From Pseudoscleropodium purum (taxonomy: Eukaryota > Streptophyta > Bryopsida > Hypnales > Brachytheciaceae): a stretch of 64,000 nt of DNA. A model generated the notes under the pieces. The model saw only the letters and a list, made by a program, of their open reading frames with translations, was not told where the DNA came from and made no database searches. A program made the translations under genes and the position numbers. The stretch lies in contig OZ017799.1 in NCBI GenBank assembly GCA_963969395.1, forward strand, positions 10,728,501 through 10,792,500. Reading direction: 5' to 3'. Below, piece after piece: positions 50,805 to 62,398 of this stretch. The first letter of the stretch is position 1. Each line of letters starts with the position of its first letter.

Positions 50805-50808
50805 ATGA
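50762..50808 (+). promoter_or_regulatory. Two chained upstream ORFs running into the kinase start codon
   Basis: An 8-codon ORF (50762-50788) ends in TGA that overlaps the next ATG at 50785 (ATGA). That 7-codon ORF (50785-50808) ends in TGA overlapping the main ATG at 50805, again as ATGA. All three reading frames are thus linked by 4-nt stop-start overlaps immediately before the kinase frame. This suggests translational control by reinitiation or leaky scanning, if the mRNA includes them. Confidence 0.7.
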
Positions 50809-53800
50809 CGACTGCAGTGGATGTGAACCGCGACTGGCCTTCTGCTCAACCCTACGAAGTGTTGGCGTATGAGAAGGTGTTGGTGGTGCTGGACGGTTCC
50901 CGGCAGATCACAAAGTACGCGCTTGAATGGGTTCTAAACAATGTGCTAGTTCCTCCCGGGGAATGTATCACCCTCGTGGCTCTGTACTCACCGGGTAGCT
51001 ACGGTATGTGTGCTATACTATCTCTATGGAATCCCGGGCACAATTGAGCTTCATTTTTGCACTTGACATTCATAGAGTCGCCAGGATTGATGCCAGTGTG
51101 CACATCCTCTATCGGGCGGTCTAGTTAAGTTTGACACGTCGTTCTTTGCTGAAATGTAGATTACTTGGGACAGATCGTGTATCAAGGTAGTGTTGGACTT
51201 GGAAGGAAGAGCTTTCTTGTGCTTGAAACTCTCCATTTTTGAGGTTCTGAATCTGGATGTCTTTGCTTCAATTTCTGGTTTTCTGGAGCTCATCAAGGGG
51301 CTCTTTAGGTCTGCTATTTTGTTCATGCTCTTGTCACCACTGTAGAATGCAGCTCAATGGGATACCGGAATATAATGTGTACACAATTGAACTTCTTTTA
51401 CGACAGTAATTCACCGGGGTTTGATGCCAATGCTGGCATCCAATTCTGTGAGGTTTAGTTTCTGGAGAGTGTCTTTCTTTTGCTTGCGGTGGTCGTAATG
51501 TAGAATTTTTGGGGACAGGTCGTATATGAAGGTAGTTAGTGTTGGCCATGGAAGGAAGATCTTGACTGTGCTTGAAACTCTCCATTTTTGAGATTTTGAA
51601 TAGGAATGTCTCTGCTTTTGTTGTGGTCTTGTGGAGCTCATCAAGGGGCACTTTAGGTCTGCTATTCTCTCCATGTTCTCATTACCACGTTTGATAATCT
51701 CGAGAGTGCAGTTTAGAGGTCACTCAGTGCTTGTTCTATGGAGAGAATGTACCAGAGGTGGTAATTTTAGGTGTTGGTCTCCTTGAGCAGCATTTGTAAC
51801 AGCTGTACGTAGGTTTGGCAAGAGGTCGTGCAAACATGGTATTCATTGTACACTTTGGATCCCTAGAGTCTCGCTCTTTTCTACCGACAACGCCTTCTCA
51901 GGGCAGCTGTTGATAATGCTTGTTGATAATGCATGTTTATGGCTCACACACTGATGGTATTGTTACAGGCCATGTGCGAAGAATTTGGGGGTTTCCCATG
52001 TCACTACAGATGCTGGGAAAGGATTGTGCATCAACTCGGATTCTGCGCAGTGTGATTGATCACTCGAGAGCAACGAAAGAGGTGGATGAGGAAATTTACG
52101 ATGCTTGTGTTTCCATGATCCAGCAGTTTCAGTCACTGTGCGATCAGAAGAAGGTACTTCCTATCGTGTTGCTTCTTTCTATTATGTTTAGGCTGGTCTT
52201 CATGAAGCGCGTTTACCTTGAGAGAGTGGATGAAGTTGTTAAATAGTGAACCTGTGTCGTATCTGCAGATTACCTTCAACGTGAAGGTTCAAGAAGTTGG
52301 CGGTCAAGAGAGTGTGGCTACAGAGGCGAAGAAACTAGGTGCCACTTGTGTTGTTTTTGACAGGTTAGTGTTTCTCTTATGACCTCATCTGAAAATGTAG
52401 TTGATGACCGTTGTTGCCTTAGGGCTCACTAGGTTTGCATTCATCAGCCGTTTTGTTCATATCTTTGTACACCTTCGGCTTTTCTCACTATCTTACACCC
52501 AATCCTCGCTAAATGACTCTGCTTCGGGGGAACAAATAGGCTATTAGCACTCATCCATGTTCATAACTGGACATGTGGAACTTGTTGAATGAGGTGTGTA
52601 CTCAACATGACTGATTCCAAGGATATTGAGAGGGAATGTGCAATCACAGAGAGGGTGTTGACACTTAATGTAAGATCTTGGAAATAGAAGCAATTGAGAG
52701 TAAGATCTAAGATGTGCCCATACTGAACCATGCAGGCATTTGAAGAAAGAAGCGAAGGTGTGCATGAACCTCCTTCACTGCAACATCGTGATTGTGAAGC
52801 CCTCCGAGCCCAAGTTACTGCGAATGAATCTGAAGCAAAGCTCTCAGGCATCTGAGCCTTCAACTCTGCTGTCTCGGCCACATTCCACACCTGCAGTCCA
52901 AAACGTTTTAGAGATAACTGAAGCTTCAAATCAGCCAATGCCATTGTCCAGAAACAGTTTTCCACATCTGAAATCAAGTACACTTTTAAGTAGCCCTGAG
53001 GAAGTCATGACGCCCTTCACTCCCTTGGAGGATTCAAGCACTTCGTCGAAGTCAAGCTCCGACAGTTCACCGTGCAAAGCATTGGGTCCTCTTTCAAACA
53101 ACCTTGTGAGTCGTGGGGTCATTTTGGAGATGGCAACAGGAGGAGTCCTTGAAAAGGGTGCTTCTTTTAGAGCCTTCTACCCTGACATAGACGATAGAAT
53201 TCTCGCGCCTGATTTGTTGAGCTCGGATTCCTCGCCAGGCAACATATTGCGCAGTTTTAAGCAAGAGAACATGAGAGAATCGACAGACCACTCTAAACCA
53301 CCCGCAGGTTCGGAAAATCTCTCGAAGCTCTTCGAGTTTACTGACTGCTGTCTCTAGTTTTTGAATGAATCCCGCTCATATTCTCGTCACTGAAAATAGA
53401 GGCTCCATTAACCATACAATTCATTAGATTCTCTATTGACCAACCAGGTGAATTTTGATTTGTGGTCAGTGTGTAAACACTCCATCTGTGGACATTTAGC
53501 TTTTTTGCAATTGATTTTCAGCTTAACGCAGACTGAATTTGCAAAATTTTATATGAAACAAGTTTCTAGATGTACTATGGAAAGGCTCAAAGTTCACCTG
53601 TGTGGTGAATGGGGACTTTACATTATTTTCGTGGTGTGAACAGGTAGCATAGATATCGTACAGTCTAGAGAAGGGACTTCACCATCGAGGACAAGGTCCA
53701 GAGATGGCTCAAGAAAAAGCTCCCGAGTCAACTCTCGGAGAGGGTCGCCATCGTCGTTGGAGAGTATTAGCAAGCGGGATCCCTTTGAAAGTGAAGCTCC

Positions 53801-56066
53801 AGGACCGCCGCCACTGTGTTCTTTATGCCAACATAAGGCTCCTTGTTTTGGGAAACCTCCTCAGAGTTTCAGCTACAGGGAGCTACAGGTTGCAACTGCG
53901 GGATTCTCCCGGTCAAACTTTCTAGCAGAGGGTGGCTATGGGTATGTTCATCAGGGGACTCTCCCAGACGGACAGGCCATTGCAGTGAAGCAATATAAGC
54001 AGGCTAGTACTCAGGGTGATAAGGAGTTTTGTGCCGAGGTGGAAGTCTTAAGCTGTGCGCAACATCGGAATGTGGTGATGCTCATTGGATTTTGTATCGA
54101 GGGGAAGAGGCGCCTGCTTGTTTATGAGTTCATTTGTAATGGGTCTTTAGACGGCCATCTTTATGGTAAATCTGGAATATCATTTGTCTTTTTGAATATA
54201 TTTCCTCTTCAACGCACAGTCCAGTCTAATGCTAGATTTGCTCTTACTCCCTGAATTCATTTGCAATGGATCTCTAGAAGGCTACCTGTATGGGAAGTCT
54301 GGAATGTCACTTGTCTATAGGAGATTTTTTTCTTGAACGCACAGTCCAGTCTAACGCTAGATTTGCTGTTACTCACTACTATTTCTTTTTTATTTCGCAG
54401 GTCATTCTGGTACTGGAGAGCATGAGAAGCCCGTCTTGGAATGGAGTTCACGTTACAAAATAGCCCTCGGAGTTGCGCGTGGGCTAAGATATTTACATGA
54501 GGAATGTCGGGTTGGGTGCATAGTGCACAGGGACTTGCGTCCCAACAATATTCTGCTCACTCATGACTTTGAACCCATGGTACGTGTAGACGCATCTGCG
54601 CTTTTGATGTGTGATGTCGAGACTTTGGTCTGTAAATGTTTTTGGAGTGCTTATGGAAGTGTTTACAGTAATCCAGGTTGGAGACTTCGGACTTGCAAGA
54701 TGGCAGCCAGATGGGCATTGTGGTGTGGAGACCAGGGTTATTGGCACTTTTGGGTACGTCATCATCACTTAAATTTCATGTTTTCCTGTGTTTAAATTTT
54801 TTTTTTTTTTTTCCTGTCTATTTCGACTGAGTTGCATTGTTCTAAAGTCATGGATTTCTTCTCTTGTTGTGGATTGGATTACAGGTACTTGGCTCCTGAA
54901 TATACCCAGCGTGGGCAGGTCACAGACAAGGCAGACGTCTACTCATTTGGTGTTGTTCTTTTGGAGCTTATAACGGGTCGCAAAGCAATTGATATCAAGC
55001 GACCTAAAGGAGAGCAATGCTTAACAGAATGGGTAAGTCTAGTTGATCGCTTGAAGGCATTCAATAATGGTGCGATTTTTCTCCTTTCTTTCTCATTGGA
55101 TTGCAAGTGAAGTCGTGGGTAGTCATGACGTTTATAAGGTTCTTACGAATGCATTCTACTTGTACACTAAGGTAAGAGACCCTATTTGTGCCGCTAGGTA
55201 TCAATAGTGTACATCTCGAATTATCAAGTGTACTCTATTGACACAGCGTGGCTACAACAAAATGGCACAAATAGGGTCTCTTACCTTAGCAACCACAATT
55301 GATATTCACCCTAACGTGCTATTGTTTGTGCAGGCTCGACCTTTGCTGGAGGAGAGAGGCACCCTCCCTATTGATCCGCGCCTAGAAAATCGATTCGAAG
55401 TCAGAGAAATGAACAGCATGTTAAACGCTGCTTCATGTTGTATTTGCAGGGATCCCTCAGTGCGACCTCGTATGGCGCAGGTTGGTGACTGCATCTACAA
55501 TGGTTCACGTTTGTTTGATGATCTAAATGAATGTTTTTTCTTCCTCGTTACTCGGATACTTGAAATTCATGATGCCATACTGTGCATATGTTACCTTAAA
55601 TTGTGTAAACTTTGTTGTTCCCTTTTCAGAAATCCAAGATTCTCTACTTACACTCAATTCTGGTGTCGTTGTCTAGGTCTTGAAGATGCTTGAAGGAGAG
55701 ATGATGTTTCGCGAATATAGCTCTCCGGCTTCGGTTTACTTCGCTGAAAGACTGAATAGCAATCACATGAATTATTATTCAATTGCTGGATCTAGTGCTC
55801 AAGATCAGGTGACGTATTCGAGTTTTTTCAGCCCTCAAAGTGACGACAGTTCAACCTACGCTTCCCCCATCGGAAACAACGGGAACTTGCCATTTGGTTC
55901 CATGTTGTCAAGTGCAAGTACGCAGCAAATTCTTGTCAAGAAAGACTCAATTAGGAAGCTGCCGATGGTATCTTCCTACATTGGCGAAGATGGGAAAGGC
56001 CTGAGCTATGAAGCTTTGAGGGCTGCATACTTGGAAAAGGTGGGTTCTCATCACGTTATAGCTTAG
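50805..56066 (+). CDS. USP-like / receptor-like cytoplasmic kinase (SELMODRAFT_444075 type); 10 exons, 837 aa
   Basis: Exons: 50805-51003, 51969-52153, 52269-52363, 52736-53307, 53644-54165, 54401-54579, 54677-54753, 54885-55032, 55334-55480, 55677-56066; all GT-AG and in phase, 2514 nt with TAG. Residues ~20-180 resemble the universal-stress-protein-like head of this plant family ([20 protein letters not shown]). A Ser-rich linker follows, then a C-x2-C-x-H motif near 409-414 before GKPP. The kinase domain starts about residue 428: glycine loop AEGGYG (445-450), beta-3 Lys466, HRDLRPNN (567-574), DFG (587-589), APE (613-615). No signal peptide or membrane span was seen, so it is probably cytoplasmic. 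The family is called inactive in database names; here Lys, HRD Asp and DFG are all present, while the first loop glycine is Ala and the usual HRDxK lysine is Arg. The last ~115 residues are a Ser-rich tail ending with a [11 protein letters not shown] word. Confidence 0.93.
51041..51705. repeat. Degenerate tandem duplication (period ~345 bp) in kinase intron 1
   Basis: CTTGAAACTCTCCATTTTTG, GGAAGGAAGA, GGAGCTCATCAAGGGG and CTTTAGGTCTGCTATT each occur twice in the same order, at about 51041-51345 and 51384-51705. Spacing between matching words is 343-350 bp. Confidence 0.85.
54120..54373 (+). repeat. Tandem duplication (~126 bp) of the exon 5 end and the start of intron 5
   Basis: Unit 1 (about 54120-54246) holds the last codons of exon 5, encoding [14 protein letters not shown], and the following intron. 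Unit 2 (about 54247-54373) repeats it, encoding [14 protein letters not shown], then ACGCACAGTCCAGTCTAA as in unit 1. The splice donor TATG|GTAAAT of unit 1 is TATGGGAAGT in unit 2, so the second donor is lost. Unit 2 therefore lies inside intron 5 as a dead exon fragment. Confidence 0.88.
55167..55289. mobile_element. Hairpin MITE with perfect 26-bp inverted ends in kinase intron 8
   Basis: The left arm at 55167-55192 (starting CTAAGGTAAGAGACCC) and right arm at 55264-55289 (ending GGGTCTCTTACCTTAG) are exact inverted complements over 26 bp, with further partial pairing inward (TCAATAGTGTACA against TGTACTCTATTGA). Total length is 123 bp. It lies inside intron 8 (55033-55333). Confidence 0.85.
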
Positions 56067-56864
56067 TGTACGAGAGTTTCCAACTTGGGAAGGATTTTTA
56101 ATTTTTAATTCCCATTTTGGGATTTTTTATTCCCAATTTTTGCTTCACTTTGGACTGGAGTTCGAGGTGCCTGGAGTGCACAACATAAAACAATTAGTGC
56201 TCAACAGAAGAGTGTTGAGAGCGAATTTTGGTAGCCTTGCGAGTTCTAAATTTGGCTCTTAGTTATTTTGTTTATATTAAATTTGCACGAGTGTGGCAAC
56301 GTTGTACATTCTTTGGCAACAAAGTTTCATGTGTGGAGGACATGATGGGAGGTTTGTTTGTAGATAAATCTCTTGCTGTCATCTCTATTAGAGATGACTT
56401 TTTCCATTCCTGGTTACTGATATATCTTGGCTTAACCAAGTTCCATATGAGGAAACATACGGGTTTTTAATATAATTCTATCACTCGTCTTTCATATTTT
56501 TGTGGAGCTATTGAGGTGTTAGTCTAGACTTCCTCCCAAATCTTATTGTTTCATGGTGCATGAGGACGTCTCAAATTTAGAAGGAATTTGCGGGTTTGGA
56601 ACTGGATTGTCTTGTTGCTCTTTCTTCTGAAAAATTTATCTTAGCAATTCAGCACTGTGATGAATTTTCAATTGCTAGTGCCACTGAAATCTAGTACCAG
56701 TATGGAATGTGTAAGGCGAGCACACTTATCCTCTGTGAATGTTCACGTTATATGTTGTATTTATGAGCCCAAGCCTTTTCAAGTGTGTTTTGACTGTGAA
56801 AAAAGAGTATTGGCTCATAGTTATCCCCATTGAAGCAAATAGTTTTTTTCCCAAAATTTAATTG
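56067..56864. other. Kinase 3' flank
   Basis: This should include the kinase 3' UTR. No other gene or repeat was recognised. Confidence 0.4.
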
Positions 56865-57790
56865 TATATCTTGGAGTGCTCTGACTTCTGGACGACGATT
56901 GGATTGAAATTCAGCTATCTTTCTCATTACTGCTTGGATGAACGTCATCTAATTTGGAGAGATACTTCATCAAGTTGTTGTCCTATTCAATGGTTGGATT
57001 TGGTGATACTAGAGTTCATATTTTTCTAAAATTACAAATGTGGAAGTGTGTCAAGCCAAAAATTGCATTGACTTTAGTTCAAAACTGGATTTGCAAAAAT
57101 GTGGTAATAGATTTTAGGAACACAAAAATTTCAAAAAATCACTAAATCAAGGAAATCTCATTTCAAGTCCATTTCAACAAGTTTTACTCAAAAAATGATA
57201 ATATTTTGCTTGTAATTGAATTTTGAAGGAATTTTAAAATTTCTCTCTCAAAATTTATGAAAAAGTATTTGTAATGGCACCAGCAAATCTAACCATACGG
57301 ATGGAATCTAGAACTCAAAATCTACAATTTTCATTTGTATTTCAATTCCAAAATATTCTTCCAAATCAGGGTTGACGAATCTCTACGTCTGCCCGAAAAA
57401 GGTGTTTGTAACCCGGACGTCCGTCCGCACGGACGCAGCATCCTTTCTGCCATCGAAAAGCGGACGCCTCAGCCGTAGCGGATGGGCAGGGCGGACGAGA
57501 TGGGCGGATGGGATGGGCGGACGGGCGACCGCGGGATGGTTGGAATAGGGCGGTTGGGGAAGCGGACGGGGGAAATGATCAGTGGTCGGAGTAGTCAAGC
57601 GGTCGGTTGAGGTGGACGGCGACGTCGGGCGCGGCGGACGGTCCAGGCAGACGCTGCGTCTGCTAGACTTGAGAATGTCAGCGGACGTTGCGGACACAAC
57701 GTCCACGTCCGACCGTCCTGTCAACCCTATTCCAAATGGCACTTTATTACAATTTTTTCTAAACCAACAATTTTGGAAAAGAATCAAGAT
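56865..57790. repeat. Dispersed repeat, copy 2, with one hAT-like insertion
   Basis: It matches 5750-7110 in the same orientation. It is uninterrupted where copy 1 carries its three insertions, and is itself interrupted by the element at 57367-57729, absent from copy 1 at about 7078. Confidence 0.8.
57367..57729. mobile_element. Non-autonomous hAT-like element (363 bp) with 8-bp target duplication
   Basis: TTCCAAAT lies on both sides (57359-57366 and 57730-57737). The ends CAGGGTTGAC and GTCAACCCTA are inverted complements apart from the outermost base. The interior is strikingly GC-rich, with many GGACGG, GGGCGGA and CGGACG words, in DNA that is otherwise AT-rich. There is no transposase ORF. 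Copy 1 of the host repeat has a single CTTACAAATAGCACTTTA here, an empty site. Confidence 0.88.
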
Positions 57791-60700
57791 GTTTAGGGAT
57801 TAAAGAGCTTACTTTTTAGTATACACACCAATTTTGAGTGCAAAATTGCATAAGAGTTTTGAGACTATGACAAGAAAAATATATATTTTTTATTTTTAAT
57901 AAGTTGTCCCTCCCCACAATGTTTTAGAAATTTGCATATAAAAGTTTTTTGGGATTGGAGGTGACATGAACAACTACAAATTGTGTTAGCACACTAAAAT
58001 GCACTTTCAAAAAACTTAATTTCACATAAAAAGCTATTAAACTCATTGCACAATCCACCTTACAATTGTTGAGATGCATTTTCTTTTATAAGTATAAATT
58101 GAAAATAATTCCAAATCAACACTTGCTTTTAAAAATTTTCAATAGTGAAAATTATGAAAACACTTTACTCTTTCTATTGGAACCATTTTCAAAGCAAATA
58201 GATAAGTACAAGTTTTTAGATCTCAAATTAAGTGAAAATGGCAAACTTTGCCCAAAGTTGGAAAATGAAGTAAAATTAGTAAGCTTTACTCTTCTACTAA
58301 TGGACATATATGGCTTTGAAGACCTCTCAACAATCAAACATGTACTTTTTTCAATGAAAAATGAAAGTTTTCAATAGTTAACCCTAAAAGTTGTTCGAAT
58401 TTTTTCATATAGTCAAATAAATTTTACTACTTGTACCAAAATGAAACTAAAATTTCAAATGGATCATATATGGTTGGTTGGACACTTAGGGGTTAAATAA
58501 CTTGCTATCAATTGTCATTCTTTTTATGCCCAAAATCATCCCCATCCAATTGGGACTACTAGATTTGTATTCTACTACATTTTAGTTTAGTGCAAATTGT
58601 AAAAAAAAGATTGCTACATTATGAGAACATTAGTGTTGAATTGGGGTTGAAATTGGGTTGTAGAGTCGATATTTTATATCTTCATCGAACACCTCCATGT
58701 ATTGTTTCTATAAATGGAAAAAGGTTCATTCATTATTCCATGACCTAGAGGGATGCATTTGGATTAATATTGCAATGAATGGACATGAATAATCTTCTCC
58801 TAGGGACAACAATGAGAAGCTTCTTGCTTTGATTACCCATAGTTTATCTATTTTATTTACAGAAAAAGGATTGACTAAAAAATATATTAAAATTCTCTAA
58901 TTTGCCTTTCTATTGGAAAAAATCATTTTGCATCCAATTAATCTAAATATGTGTGGCAATCAAAGGAAGTATAATGGGTCATCCTTCATAATGAGAAGTA
59001 ATTTTGCCCCAACTCTATAATGCTTGGTTAGACAATGGTCATTTTGGAAGTCTCATCTACATTTTAATTTATTGACTTTGGAGCAAAAAAGAAGACCCTT
59101 TGCATTGACAAAAGCAACATTAAATGAAGTTGTTTTAGAGTCACAACAACATAGTATAATGAAGGCACTTGTAGCATTTTGATTTTTTTATCAAATAAAA
59201 GTGAATCTCTTTGTAAAGTGATGACAAATTTAATCTATTTTTTTATTGTAAATGTTGTTGGACTTATGCTTATAAATTCTAGTACTATGGTACTTGCCTA
59301 ATGTGTAATTTTTATTCATGGAGGTTTATGGTCTTTTTCTTATACCAATACATTTGTTTTCAACTTCTTAAGAAATCATAGTTTATTCATACAATGTCCA
59401 AAAAATGCTTAATTAGAACAAAAGAATCACTTTCTTTTAGATGTTTTTTCCATATAAATCATCAAGTTGTCTTTTCCAATAACCAATTTTTTATAATTTG
59501 GACAAAAACTTCTCCTTAAATGATTTTTCAAACTCAAATACTTCAAAGATTGCTTATTGTGGTTCCATTCACTTTACAACAAGTGTCATTATTATTCTTA
59601 ACAATGGTGCCATTTCACTAAATCATGATATTATCTTTACATAGAAGCTATGCATTGTAAAGGTTTGTCTCTTCATACTATAATTCCCATTACTATTTAT
59701 ATGAACATTTATTCATGAAGGAAAATATATAATTGAAGTCCAAAAATCTCATTCTCTCTCTACTCTAATGCAATACACTGTTTGGAATAAAAGATGTAGA
59801 GATTCAACTCTAGATGTGAAGTCTATGTGAAACATCCTTTTCAGCATTGATTTTTAAAGGGTTTGCAATATCAAAACATTTTTTCATCAATTTTATTTGA
59901 GTGACAAATAGAAAATGCATCAAAACTACTACAATGCATATTGTTCAAACCTATTTTAATTAACTAGGGCTGCATAGTTTTTACTCTATCTTATACAAAT
60001 AGACCATTGTTGGAAATAGGTTGTATACCTTCTAAGTCATAAATTTTTGAAGTTAACATTGGAGGTGCTCTAATAGTTTTCCATCCTAAATTTTATTATT
60101 GTTTTATTGACATCTCCAAGATGTACCCATATGTTAGAAGATGCTTCTAATTCAAGGATGATTAACTATGAAAAGATAGGCCTATGACTACTTATCAAAC
60201 TTAAAATTCCAATTATTCTATATGCATGAAATTTCTTCAATCTATTATTTAGAGGTGAAAACATAATTTTTTCTACAAATCATAAAATTTCATTATTTTT
60301 GTGAAAATTTGAAATTACTGTAAAATTTTGAATAAAAAAGTGAAAGCAATTCATAATAAATAAAAAAATGTGCTTGAAAAATCTGAAATTTTTCATGTAG
60401 GTGTATTTTACAGTGTAGAGCATCATGGTATAAATGAAGTCATTATATCTCTCAAATTAGAAAATTAGCTAACCATGGCTGCAGGCCTAGATTTTGTATT
60501 GCAACAAAATATTGAATTTTTCCAAATTTTTTCAAATTTCAAATTGGAGAAGAAACTAAATTTGATACATTTCATTTCATTTGGTGCATTCAAATTCAAA
60601 AAAAGACCATTTACATGGCTATTACTTAGATAAAAAAAATAAGTAAGTAGAAGGGCCCCAAATACACCATTTGTTGTATTGAGGATCAAACATCTTCTTT

Positions 60701-62043
60701 AGTAGAAGAATCAATAATAGTACAGTAACAAAACTTTCAATATTATCTACTACATATGACTTCAAGAACTCTCACTGTAAAAAATCCGAATGAAAATTTT
60801 TATTTTTTTATTTTGTAATCACTCAGAAAATTATCCATCAACCAATTTTTAGATTGAGTTAAATCAACAACCTTGGCTATCTTAGAGTTTGGCTAACATA
60901 TGAAGTTTAAGTCTAGTAGACCTTACCAATGATTAGTGAAATGGGAGTCTACTACAACTAGTAAGGAGAAGAGTTAAAGGATTTTCTACTCTAAGCCTTG
61001 AATTGACCTCAAGCCTTTAGATTGAAGAGACCTTGTTGCCTTCTATAGATTTAAGGTAGTCAAGTGCACCCAAATTTATCCCTTGCCTAAAATTGCCATC
61101 ATCATTATATGTACATCTCTAGATAAAAATATGTATGTATGTTGAAGAAGATGATTTTAGATCATCTACCAAATTTTTTTTTACTCTTGATTAGTACATA
61201 CTATACATGGCATCCAAAAATATACGGTATCCAAATATCACATTCTTTGGTGCATTGGAACCTCCTTTCACTTGCCATCCATTGGCCAAGAGGAAAATTA
61301 TAAAAGTTTGACCAATTTAATAATAGTAACTACACACACTAGCAAAAAGTAGAGGCTTGGAGATACCCACCTTATATGAGACCATAAGCAAACACATAGA
61401 TGTTGTATGTTGTCTAAATGCCAATTGTAGCCCAAATTATAAGCTTCATATGTGCCACTATGTTCTACTAGATAAGTGTTCATTACAAACTAGTTGACAC
61501 ACTAGTTCAATTTCAACTAGTGCCTTTGATATACTATCTGGATATTTATTGCAAACATCCAAAAAATGAACAGCAATTGTTGCCATTTACCAAACCGCAT
61601 GATTCAACTAACAATTCAATTGCAATGGCAACAAAAATTTGTCACATTGCCCCATAACCGCACATTATGCAACAAAGGGTTGCAAGGTATTTTAAACTAG
61701 ATTTTAGCTTCATTGCCTATAAATTGCAATAAAATATATAGAAAAAAATCTTTTTTGTATTCTGTTTGTCTAATGTGAATCTTATTGAACATGACACATA
61801 ATTATCATGCCAAATTTCATAACATACAAGTCTCTCTATGTATTTATGTGACAAGGAGAAGGATTTTCAAGCATTTGTCTGTGCAGTGATGGGCATGTTT
61901 ACTCTACACTTAATTACATGTCACATTTGTTGTGAAATCAATCTAGTAAGTCAAAATCAAATTAGATAGCTACAGTGGATGAATTATGACATGTTGTCAT
62001 CTGAATGTTGTGCTTTGAGATTGAATTAGACTACCAATTGAAA
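57791..62043. other. AT-rich gene-free DNA
   Basis: One 103-codon frame at 58066-58377 is present but has low-complexity composition and no family resemblance. No clear repeat structure was recognised in the remainder. Confidence 0.45.
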
Positions 62044-62045
62044 TA

Positions 62046-62398
62046 TGGTAGCCGATCCATTTTTGACCACTTAAGCAATTCCTCATATCTAGAGCATAGG
62101 TTTCTTGAGTGCAAGAATTTTCTCATGTATAGAAATAGGGTTAAAAAGGATTCCATATTTTTCAGAATTTTATTTCTCAAAATTTAATTACTATAAAATT
62201 TTCAGTTGAAGATTATGTTCGACCTCTTCTTGTCATTTAGGTCCTCCCAATTTCCAACCACAGGTTGGTTGCAAAATCAACCAAGACTGTAGCCAATCGT
62301 AATGCACCATGACTACGTTGTGTTGTAAATTGTGCCATAATTAATCTCCTACTTTTCTCTTGCTGATTGGAAAGAGTGTAGCCTATATGACGAGAATG
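62046..62398. mobile_element. MITE family A, copy 4, right end missing
   Basis: The left end TGGTAGCCGATCCATTTTTG follows TA at 62044-62045. It is collinear with copy 3 (CACTTAAGCAATTCC, GGTTTCTTGAGTGCA, GATTGGAAAGAGTGTAGCCT) until about 62398, where similarity stops before the expected right inverted end. Confidence 0.78.

Noticed and set aside
52561..52983. 140-codon minus-strand frame over kinase exon 4
   Set aside because: It is the reverse strand of a coding exon and has no motif.
53308..53357. Read-through of kinase exon 4 to the TAG at 53355
   Set aside because: A GCAG|GTTCGG donor in the right phase joins exon 4 to exon 5 and restores the family's linker-kinase order; read-through would delete the kinase domain. 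It might exist as a minor isoform.
55163..55292. CACTA-transposon ends for the intron 8 hairpin
   Set aside because: The left flank reads CACTAAGG, but the right side reads CCTTAGCAA instead of ending TAGTG, so CACTA ends are not symmetrical.
58066..58377. Open frame of 103 codons, plus strand
   Set aside because: Lys/Leu/Phe/Ile-rich composition expected from AT-rich DNA, no motif, no splice context, surrounded by repeat DNA.
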